Shown here: positions 7,585 through 12,687 of the stretch, piece by piece | How positions within the stretch are numbered: the first letter of the stretch is position 1 | How the letters are laid out: the number at the start of each line of letters is the position of its first letter | NCBI GenBank assembly: GCA_017849315.1 | Contig: JAFIHQ010000038.1 | Location: 1 to 12,687 of the forward strand | DNA: 12,687 nt | Origin: Treponema sp. | GTDB lineage: Bacteria; Spirochaetota; Spirochaetia; Treponematales; Rectinemataceae | Direction of reading: 5' to 3' | Made by a program: the position numbers and the translations under genes | Notes under the pieces: model-generated | Seen by the model: the letters and a program-made list of their open reading frames with translations, nothing else | Databases searched by the model: none | What the model was told of the DNA's origin: nothing

Positions 7585-7686
7585 TAGCTGTGCATGGGTA
7601 TAGCCAATTTCCTGGTATAGGTTTATACTACTTAGGTGTTTGAATGTCTGTTTTTTGGGCTTTTTGGGGTGTTTTCAGCGCACTTG

Positions 7687-7731
7687 TCTGAGTATTTGAA
7701 AGGCACGTGCAGGATTTCTGAGTAATGAAAG
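7687..7731 (+). repeat. Imperfect direct repeat of TCTGAGTA-TTTGAAAG
   Basis: TCTGAGTATTTGAAAG (7687-7702) recurs as TCTGAGTAATGAAAG (7717-7731), starting 30 bases later, about three helical turns. A further CTGAGTTTGAG fragment follows at 7734. It lies in the leader region upstream of mmdA. Confidence 0.45.
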
Positions 7732-7759
7732 CCCTGAGTTTGAGTCAGAATTGGAGTTG

Positions 7760-7787
7760 GACCTAAGAAGAAGGTCGACCTAAGAAG
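7760..7787 (+). repeat. 11-bp direct repeat GACCTAAGAAG over the mmdA ribosome-binding region
   Basis: Copies at 7760-7770 and 7777-7787 are identical and 17 bases apart. Both contain a purine-rich, Shine-Dalgarno-like AAGAAG tract; the second continues as GAAGGA (7784-7789), about 12 bases before the mmdA ATG. The first GACC can pair with GGTC at 7773-7776, and GGTCGACC (7773-7780) is a palindrome, so the upstream tract could sit in a small hairpin loop. Confidence 0.6.
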
Positions 7788-7801
7788 GACGGGTAGCATC
7801 C

Positions 7802-9346
7802 ATGGACGAGAAACTAAAAGACTTGGAAGCTCGGCGAGCTAAGGTTCTTGCGGGTGGCGGCCAAAAGCGAATCGCTGCGCAGCACGAAAAAGGCAAAAAG
7901 ACAGCACGCGAGCGTATAGAAGCTCTGTTGGATCCTGGCACCTTTGTAGAATTGGACGCCTTTGTGGAGCACCGCTGTACCGATCTTGGTATGCAGGGCG
8001 TCGAGGCGCCCGGTGAGGGCGTAGTAATCGGTTATGGCACCATTAACGGCCGCCTTGTTTATGTGTTCGCACAGGATTTTACCGTTATCGGCGGGTCCTT
8101 GGGCGAGATGCATGCAGCCAAGATTTGTAAGGCGATGGATATGGCCACAAAAGTAGGATGCCCGTGCATTGGCATCAACGATTCGGGCGGCGCGCGCATC
8201 CAGGAAGGCGTGGACGCACTATCGGGCTATGGCAACATCTTCTACAGAAATACACAGGCTTCAGGCGTCATACCTCAGATTTCTGTGATTATGGGGCCTT
8301 GCGCCGGCGGGGCTGTCTATTCTCCAGCCCTCACTGACTTTGTCTTCATGACCGAAGGTACCGCCAACATGTTTATCACGGGTCCTCAGGTTATCAAGAC
8401 GGTTACGGGCGAAGACGTGTCTGCGGAAGAACTGGGCGGTGCGGCTGTCCATGCCGAAGTATCCGGTGTGGCGCACTTTAAGTGCAAGGACGAAGATAGC
8501 ACGCTTCAAAGTATACGAAGGCTCCTGTCGTTCTTGCCCCAAAATAACCTGGAAGATCCTCCGGTTGTCGAAACTGGCGACGACCCGGCGCGCATCGACA
8601 CCGACCTTGGCAACATAATTCCGGATGCGCCCAACAAACCCTATGATGTCAGGATCGTTATAGACCGCGTCGTGGATTCCGGCGATTTTCTGGAAGTTCA
8701 GCCCGATTATGCCAGAAATATCGTCATTGGGTTTGCAAGGCTGGCAGGTCGCACAGTCGGGATTATAGCAAACCAACCCTCCGTCATGGCTGGCGTCCTC
8801 GACATCAATGCTTCGGACAAAGCCTCGCGCTTCATAAGATTCTGCGACGCATTCAATATTCCCCTTGTCACCTTTACCGACACTTCAGGCTACTTGCCAG
8901 GTGTCGAACAGGAGCATGGTGGCGTTATTCGGCACGGCGCAAAGCTGCTGTATGCCTATTCTGAAGCGACGGTTCCCAAAATGACCGTGATTTTGCGCAA
9001 AGCATACGGCGGTGCCTATATCGCCATGTGCTCCAAACACCTTGGCGCAGACCAGGTTTTTGCGTGGCCGGGGGCCGAGATTGCCGTTATGGGTCCGGAA
9101 GGCGCGGCTAACATCATTTTCAAGAAAGAGATTGAAAGCGCAGCGGATCCTGCAGCGGTGCGCAGCCAAAAAATCGAGGAATACAAGAACAATTTTGCAA
9201 ATCCGTACAAGGCTGCAATGCGCGGCTATGTCGACGACGTAATCGATCCCGCGCTTACACGAGGGAGACTGTGCAGTGCCCTTTCCATGTTGTTGGGTAA
9301 GCGCCAACAGGGGCCAGCCCGAAAACATGGCAATTTCCCTGTATAA
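7802..9346 (+). CDS. mmdA: Methylmalonyl-CoA decarboxylase, carboxyltransferase (alpha) subunit
   Basis: A 514-residue acyl-CoA carboxyltransferase of the MmdA / propionyl-CoA carboxylase beta / transcarboxylase 12S family. The N-terminal half contains SGGARIQEG (128-136) and GPCAGGAVYSPAL (165-177); the C-terminal half contains GYLPGVEQE (364-372) and RKAYGGAYIAM (400-410). These form the two oxyanion holes for CoA-ester and biotin. It transfers the carboxyl group of (S)-methylmalonyl-CoA to biotin, giving propionyl-CoA. The biotin carrier and the MmdB pump downstream favour a decarboxylase over a carboxylase; no biotin carboxylase gene is in the window. The length and the HGNFPV end are normal. 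The likely ribosome site is GAAGGA at 7784-7789, rather distant. It opens the second gene group after the AT-rich spacer. Confidence 0.93.
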   Translation: MDEKLKDLEARRAKVLAGGGQKRIAAQHEKGKKTARERIEALLDPGTFVELDAFVEHRCTDLGMQGVEAPGEGVVIGYGTINGRLVYVFAQDFTVIGGSLGEMHAAKICKAMDMATKVGCPCIGINDSGGARIQEGVDALSGYGNIFYRNTQASGVIPQISVIMGPCAGGAVYSPALTDFVFMTEGTANMFITGPQVIKTVTGEDVSAEELGGAAVHAEVSGVAHFKCKDEDSTLQSIRRLLSFLPQNNLEDPPVVETGDDPARIDTDLGNIIPDAPNKPYDVRIVIDRVVDSGDFLEVQPDYARNIVIGFARLAGRTVGIIANQPSVMAGVLDINASDKASRFIRFCDAFNIPLVTFTDTSGYLPGVEQEHGGVIRHGAKLLYAYSEATVPKMTVILRKAYGGAYIAMCSKHLGADQVFAWPGAEIAVMGPEGAANIIFKKEIESAADPAAVRSQKIEEYKNNFANPYKAAMRGYVDDVIDPALTRGRLCSALSMLLGKRQQGPARKHGNFPV

Positions 9347-9381
9347 GGGCTTATGCCAGGTAAAGGGAAGAGGTAGGACCT

Positions 9382-9780
9382 ATGAGCAAATTGTTCGGCA
9401 AAAACTCAAGTAAGCGCGGAAGAGCCGAAGCGCAAAATCAGCAAAATCAACAAGACCAACAAAATCAGAGGACCGAAGACCAGAGTGGTCAGGCTCCGCC
9501 TGTGGCAGATGCAGTGAGCGCGGCCGCGGTGAGCGCAAACTCAAACTCCCAAAGCGAACATACTGATGGGCGTCTTGTTGCCATCCTTTCTGCTGCAATT
9601 GCCGCATTTGAGGGCGAGTCTGGCCTCCCTTACAAGATTACCTCTATAATCCCCGTGCAAACCGACTTTGCGCGTGAAAATATCGGCTTTAACACGCCCG
9701 TGTGGGGTAGAGCGGAACGCCTTGCCCAACGTGTCCTGCCATATAGTGGCAAGAGATCTTCGGGTGGCAAGAAAGTCTAG
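9382..9780 (+). CDS. Small soluble protein with OadG/MmdD-like C-terminal domain (putative decarboxylase delta/epsilon subunit)
   Basis: A 132-residue protein. Residues 1-60 are low complexity: a basic start, a Gln/Asn run (18-29) and an Ala/Ser stretch. Residues 62-118 (DGRLVAILSAAIAAFEG, YKITSIIPV, NTPVWGRAERLAQ) resemble the C-terminal part of gamma/delta subunits of sodium-pumping decarboxylases, which have the pattern LVAVIxAAIAA, a VRxI strand and a W-x-R-A segment. The usual N-terminal membrane span is absent, so it resembles the short epsilon subunit (MmdE) of Veillonella in concept, with a long disordered head. It sits between mmdA (35 bases) and the biotin carrier gene (31 bases), exactly where a delta subunit gene is expected. 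The similarity is by eye. It probably helps assemble MmdA with the carrier and MmdB. Confidence 0.6.
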   Translation: MSKLFGKNSSKRGRAEAQNQQNQQDQQNQRTEDQSGQAPPVADAVSAAAVSANSNSQSEHTDGRLVAILSAAIAAFEGESGLPYKITSIIPVQTDFARENIGFNTPVWGRAERLAQRVLPYSGKRSSGGKKV

Positions 9781-9811
9781 AGTTGTAAAAGAGCTTTAAG
9801 GAGATAAGTCT

Positions 9812-10249
9812 ATGAAGCGCTACAGAATAACAGTAGATGGACAGACCTACGATGTCACGGTGGAAGAAACTCAAGGCGAACCCTCTGCTGCGCGGAGTCA
9901 AGTATCTTCTCAAGGGCCAGGTCCCGCTCGTGCTCCGGCTCCATCCTCACAGCCGGCGCGCACCGCTGACACTAATGTGGGCGCTAGTCAGGGAGTTCAG
10001 GCTGCTGCGCCTACTGCATCTTCCACAAAGAAGACCACCTTTACGATTAAGGCGCCAATGCCCGGCGTGGTTATGTCTTTCAAAGTTGCTGCTGGTCAGA
10101 CTGTGAAGAAAGGCGATGTCGTTCTCATTCTGGAAGCAATGAAAATGGAAAACGAAATCGTGTCGCCGCAGGATGGCACTGTGCTTACACTACACGTACC
10201 AGAGGGTGCTTCCGTGAATACTGGAGATTCACTCATAGATCTGGGCTAA
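9812..10249 (+). CDS. mmdC: Biotin carboxyl carrier subunit of methylmalonyl-CoA decarboxylase
   Basis: A 145-residue biotin carrier. The N-terminus MKRYRITVDGQTYDVTVEE is the short conserved strand seen in MmdC/GcdC-type carriers. A flexible Pro/Ala/Ser/Gln linker covers about 22-72, and the biotinyl domain about 75-145 has EAMKMEN (108-114) with biotin on Lys111. It ends in the typical GDSLIDLG. The arm shuttles the carboxyl group from MmdA to MmdB, where it is released as CO2. TAAGGAGA precedes the ATG at a normal distance. It is the only biotin domain fully visible in the window and would have to serve every carboxyltransferase encoded here unless the truncated ones carry their own. Confidence 0.95.
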   Translation: MKRYRITVDGQTYDVTVEETQGEPSAARSQVSSQGPGPARAPAPSSQPARTADTNVGASQGVQAAAPTASSTKKTTFTIKAPMPGVVMSFKVAAGQTVKKGDVVLILEAMKMENEIVSPQDGTVLTLHVPEGASVNTGDSLIDLG

Positions 10250-10254
10250 GACCT

Positions 10255-11538
10255 ATGTCAATTGATTCTCTACTTGGCATCTTTCAGGGAATTCAAACAC
10301 TTTTTGCCACAGAACCTGTGCTTGGCCTCACAAGAGTCTTCCTCATGTTTTTGGGTATGGCGCTTGTCTACCTGGGCAAGAAGGGTACGCTTGAGCCGCT
10401 TCTTATGATCCCCATGGGTTTGGGAATGGCGACCGTCAATGCGGCTGTAATGTTTTTTGACCCCTTGAACCTTCATGGAGGAATGGGGACGCTCTTTTTG
10501 GAGCCAACTGCCGGTGCTGCCCTCACAAGTGCGGCTCAGGCCGCAGGAAATGCTGCAGCGCAGGCCGCGAATTCCAACGCAGTCTCCGACCTTTTCTACA
10601 TTCTGCAAGTGGATTTCCTGCAGCCTATCTACAACTTTACGTTTTCTAACGGACTCATCGCGTGCCTTGTGTTCTTGGGGATAGGTTCCCTCCTGGATGT
10701 CGGTTTTGTGATGAATCATCCTATTATCAACATGTTCCTTGCGCTTTGCGCGGAATTTGGGACGATTATTACTCTGCCGATAGCCAAGCTCTTTGGTTTT
10801 ACGACAAGAGAGGCGGCAGCCATAGCCATGGTCGGCGGCGCCGATGGTCCTATGGTACTCTTTACCTCACTAAAACTCGCGCCCAGCCTTTTCGTTCCAA
10901 TCACCATTGTGGCATATCTGTATTTGGGATTGACGTATGGAGGCTATCCATATCTCATAAGGGCAATGGTGCCCAAAAAAATCCGCGGTACTCCGATGGA
11001 CAATCCACCGAATCAACGGGTGATCACCTCCGGGCAGAAGCTCGCTTTTGCCGTCATCATTTGTGTGTTTTTGTCGTTCCTGTTTCCGGTGGCGGCGCCC
11101 CTGTTCCTGTCGCTTTTCCTGGGCATTGCAATTCGGGAATCCGGACTAAAGCCTTTCCAGGCGGTTGCGGACAACATTCTTTATACGTCGACGCTTTTCC
11201 TGGGGCTTCTGCTAGGCGTGTTGTGCGAGGCCTCGACGATTCTCAATCCCAAGGTCTTGCCTTTGCTGTTGTTGGGTATGCTTGCGCTTTTGCTTTCTGG
11301 AATTGGAGGAATTCTCGGGGGCTACGTCGTATGGGCCTTTAGCCGGGGCAAGTACAATCCTCTGTGTGGCATTGCAGGAGTGAGTTGCGTGCCTTCGACC
11401 GCTAAGGTCGCGCAGAAGGAGGCGGCTGCGGCAAATCCACAAGCTATGATCTTGCAATATGCACTGGGACCGAATATTTGTGGTGTTATAACGACTGCCA
11501 TCATTGCCGCAATTTATGTTAGCATTTTGGGAAAATAG
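10255..11538 (+). CDS. mmdB: Sodium-pumping decarboxylase beta subunit (MmdB/OadB/GcdB family)
   Basis: A 427-residue polytopic membrane protein that decarboxylates carboxybiotin and couples this to Na+ export. Family signatures are GIGSLLDVGFV (142-152), GGADGPMVLF (194-203) and YNPLCGIAGVSCVP (367-380), then GPNICGVITTAI near the end. Asp197, Asn368 and Ser377 correspond to Klebsiella OadB residues Asp203, Asn373 and Ser382, implicated in Na+ and proton movement. Hydrophobic segments fill most of the chain. An Ala-rich hydrophilic loop (about 84-113, AAQAAGNAAAQAA) separates the second and third hydrophobic blocks. No clear Shine-Dalgarno site precedes the start; it lies five bases after the mmdC stop, so translation is probably coupled. 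Confidence 0.93.
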   Translation: MSIDSLLGIFQGIQTLFATEPVLGLTRVFLMFLGMALVYLGKKGTLEPLLMIPMGLGMATVNAAVMFFDPLNLHGGMGTLFLEPTAGAALTSAAQAAGNAAAQAANSNAVSDLFYILQVDFLQPIYNFTFSNGLIACLVFLGIGSLLDVGFVMNHPIINMFLALCAEFGTIITLPIAKLFGFTTREAAAIAMVGGADGPMVLFTSLKLAPSLFVPITIVAYLYLGLTYGGYPYLIRAMVPKKIRGTPMDNPPNQRVITSGQKLAFAVIICVFLSFLFPVAAPLFLSLFLGIAIRESGLKPFQAVADNILYTSTLFLGLLLGVLCEASTILNPKVLPLLLLGMLALLLSGIGGILGGYVVWAFSRGKYNPLCGIAGVSCVPSTAKVAQKEAAAANPQAMILQYALGPNICGVITTAIIAAIYVSILGK

Positions 11539-11572
11539 GAAAAGTGCAGGCTGTCAGTCGGATTGCAAAGAT

Positions 11573-11604
11573 TGAGTGGTTTTGCGGGTGAGTGGTATTG
11601 CGGG
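11573..11604 (+). repeat. Tandem 16-bp repeat TGAGTGGTWTTGCGGG, two units
   Basis: TGAGTGGTTTTGCGGG (11573-11588) is followed without gap by TGAGTGGTATTGCGGG (11589-11604), one mismatch in 16. A degenerate trace (TGTGTTGCGAGG, 11608-11619) continues to the next ribosome site. It lies in the 84-87-base gap after mmdB. It may be a polymerase-slippage duplication that altered the spacing to the next gene. Confidence 0.75.
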
Positions 11605-11625
11605 CACTGTGTTGCGAGGTGAATG

Positions 11626-11982
11626 ATGCTTTATGCATTGATCGCGCTTTGCGTGTGTGGAGTCGTGGCCATTGGCATTTTGACACACATCGCGTTGACT
11701 CTGAACGAGATCAATTTGAACCTCAAAAAGCTGTCCAGGCGAAGTGCGCAAGCAAGGGCCCTGGCTGCTGGTATTGCTGCTGCCACCAAACCGCAGCCTG
11801 AGGATGTAGCGGCGTCAGCTTCATCTGCCGCTGAGCAAATTGCAGCTGAGCAGGCCGACTTCTCCGAAGCCGAGATTGCAGCCGCCGTTGCTGTTGCCCG
11901 CAGAGCGCTTGGTCTTTATGGTCTTTGTGCCGAAGACACCAATTCAGCCGGCAAAGAATCGAATTCCACCAGCGAAGGATAG
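11626..11982 (+). CDS. Small single-span, Ala-rich membrane protein (putative anchor subunit of the decarboxylase)
   Basis: A 118-residue protein with one N-terminal membrane segment (about 2-24, LYALIALCVCGVVAIGILTH). An amphipathic basic stretch follows (NEINLNLKKLSRR, 27-39), then an Ala-rich linker, a short helix-like FSEAEIAAAVAVARRAL (79-95) and a polar tail. Two consecutive ATGs exist at 11623 and 11626. GAGGTGA at 11616-11622 is too close to the first, so I chose the second. The architecture (membrane anchor, linker, small C-terminal helix) is that of OadG/MmdD subunits, and the EAEIAAAVAVA run recalls their LVAVIxAAIAA helix. Sequence similarity is too weak to name it. It sits between mmdB and a carboxyltransferase gene, three bases from the latter, which suggests it tethers carboxyltransferase to the membrane complex. 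Confidence 0.6.
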   Translation: MLYALIALCVCGVVAIGILTHIALTLNEINLNLKKLSRRSAQARALAAGIAAATKPQPEDVAASASSAAEQIAAEQADFSEAEIAAAVAVARRALGLYGLCAEDTNSAGKESNSTSEG

Positions 11983-11985
11983 TGT

Positions 11986-12687
11986 ATGAAAAAGCATATA
12001 CATGTCATGGTGACGGTGTTTCGCGATGGTCTGCAATCTGCGTATGGGGCTCGTGTGTTTTCTGCCGATTATCTGCCGGTTGTGTGGCACGCTGTTGCGG
12101 CCGGGATGAATCACCTTGAGTCTGGAGGGGGCGCCCTCTTTCAATCGGCCTATTTTTATGCGGCGGAAGATGCTTTTACGGTCATGGACAAATTTAGAGC
12201 CGAGGCTGGCCCAGACGCCAACCTGCAGACCCTCTCGCGCGGCATCAATGTGGTGGGACTTGAGTCACAATCGAGCGAGATTGTCAGGCTCCACGCCAAG
12301 TTGCTCAAGAAGCATGGCGTTACGACTGTCCGCAATTTTGATGCGCTTAACGACATAGAAAACCTCAAGTTTTCCGGCCAGAGTATTGTTCAAGCAGGAC
12401 TAAAACACGAGCTTGCCATAAGCATGATGGAGCTGCCACCGGGAGTGGAAGCCAAGGCGCATACGGCTGCATCCTACGTTGCGCTTTTGCGCCAACTTAT
12501 GGAGTCAGGAGTGCCTTTTGATTCGCTCTGTCTTAAGGACGCTTCGGGCACGAGTCACCCCCAAAAGGTCTTCGAAACAATTCGTGGTGCGCGCAAACTG
12601 CTCGGAGACAATATAAAGATTGCCTTTCACACGCATGATACCGCAGGAACAGGTACTTCTGCATGCTTGAGCGCCATTGAAGCAGGA
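11986..12687 (+). CDS. Divergent biotin-dependent carboxyltransferase, 5S/OadA-like (partial, 3' end outside window)
   Basis: 234 codons are open to the window edge. The fold signatures of the HMGL-like carboxyltransferase barrel are present: FRDGLQS (12-18, metal Asp14), RNFDALND (116-123), CLKDASG (182-188, Lys184 in the carbamylated-lysine position) and FHTHDTAG (214-221, His215 and His217). It is a paralogue of the minus-strand gene at 1-692 but clearly distant. The usual DxTLRDxxQS reads VTVFRDGLQS, and EVWGGA becomes ESGGGALFQ, losing the tryptophan. Metal ligands are kept, so an active enzyme is likely, perhaps with a different acceptor. A GAAGGA site precedes the ATG and the gap to the membrane-protein gene is three bases. 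Whether a C-terminal biotin domain follows is not visible. Confidence 0.85.
   Translation, partial: MKKHIHVMVTVFRDGLQSAYGARVFSADYLPVVWHAVAAGMNHLESGGGALFQSAYFYAAEDAFTVMDKFRAEAGPDANLQTLSRGINVVGLESQSSEIVRLHAKLLKKHGVTTVRNFDALNDIENLKFSGQSIVQAGLKHELAISMMELPPGVEAKAHTAASYVALLRQLMESGVPFDSLCLKDASGTSHPQKVFETIRGARKLLGDNIKIAFHTHDTAGTGTSACLSAIEAG

Larger units (their letters stand above)
7450..7801. other. Gene-free AT-rich spacer / leader ahead of the mmd genes
   Basis: No reading frame with a ribosome site and protein-like composition was found in these 352 bases. GC is about 29% over 7451-7620, against about half in neighbouring genes, and rises to about 40% towards mmdA. Within it I see several -10-like hexamers, short direct repeats and a 7-bp near-perfect dyad (TGGTATA at 7613-7619, TATACTA at 7624-7630). 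No conserved B12-riboswitch box and no convincing hairpin-plus-T-tract terminator are visible. It probably ends the kor/mcm transcript and starts a second one. Confidence 0.6.

Noticed and set aside
7646..7675. T-rich tract that might be an intrinsic terminator
   Set aside because: No GC-rich hairpin precedes either T run.
7450..7801. Cobalamin riboswitch, considered because of the B12 pathway
   Set aside because: I could not find the conserved B12-box or matching helices; the sequence is mostly AT-rich.
10662..11342. 226-codon open frame overlapping mmdB in another plus frame
   Set aside because: It lies entirely inside mmdB, whose membrane-protein motifs are continuous; its start has no ribosome site and its product shows no family motif.

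Overview
The window reads as a catabolic gene cluster of an anaerobic, amino-acid or 2-oxo-acid fermenting bacterium of roughly 50% GC. The gene set (ferredoxin-dependent 2-oxoacid oxidoreductase, B12-dependent methylmalonyl-CoA mutase, biotin- and probably sodium-dependent methylmalonyl-CoA decarboxylase) is what is known from propionate-forming anaerobes. Synergistota-like bacteria are my best guess; Spirochaetota or Firmicutes remain possible. No rRNA or other phylogenetic marker is present, so this is inference.

Layout. Positions 1-692 hold the 5' part of a carboxyltransferase gene on the minus strand (pyruvate carboxylase B / oxaloacetate decarboxylase alpha / transcarboxylase 5S family), cut by the window edge. 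A 281-bp divergent intergenic region follows. It contains a good plus-strand promoter (TTGACA, 17 nt, TAGAAT) whose -10 box lies inside a perfect 9-bp-arm inverted repeat, a likely operator. From 974 to 7449 a tightly packed plus-strand operon encodes ferredoxin-like KorD, KorA, KorB, KorC, methylmalonyl-CoA mutase large subunit, its separate B12-binding subunit, the MeaB-type G-protein chaperone and methylmalonyl-CoA epimerase. After a 352-bp AT-rich gene-free stretch (7450-7801), a second plus-strand group runs to the window end. It encodes MmdA carboxyltransferase, a soluble delta/gamma-like small protein, a biotin carrier, the MmdB membrane pump, a single-span Ala-rich membrane protein, and a second, divergent carboxyltransferase cut by the right edge.

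How the genes work together (inference from family knowledge). Kor oxidises 2-oxoglutarate to succinyl-CoA, CO2 and reduced ferredoxin. The mutase converts succinyl-CoA to (R)-methylmalonyl-CoA, with MeaB guarding or loading the mutase. The epimerase gives the (S) isomer. MmdA moves its carboxyl group to biotin on the carrier, and MmdB releases CO2 while exporting Na+, leaving propionyl-CoA. The two 5S/OadA-like carboxyltransferases at the ends of the cluster suggest that carboxybiotin may also be exchanged with pyruvate/oxaloacetate, i.e. a transcarboxylase alternative to decarboxylation.

The least ordinary parts are the operator over the kor promoter, the apparent split of the usual anchor (delta/gamma) subunit into two genes, the divergent terminal carboxyltransferase, and the abrupt base-composition change across the epimerase gene and the spacer behind it. 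No RNA genes, CRISPR arrays, insertion sequences or convincing intrinsic terminators were seen.
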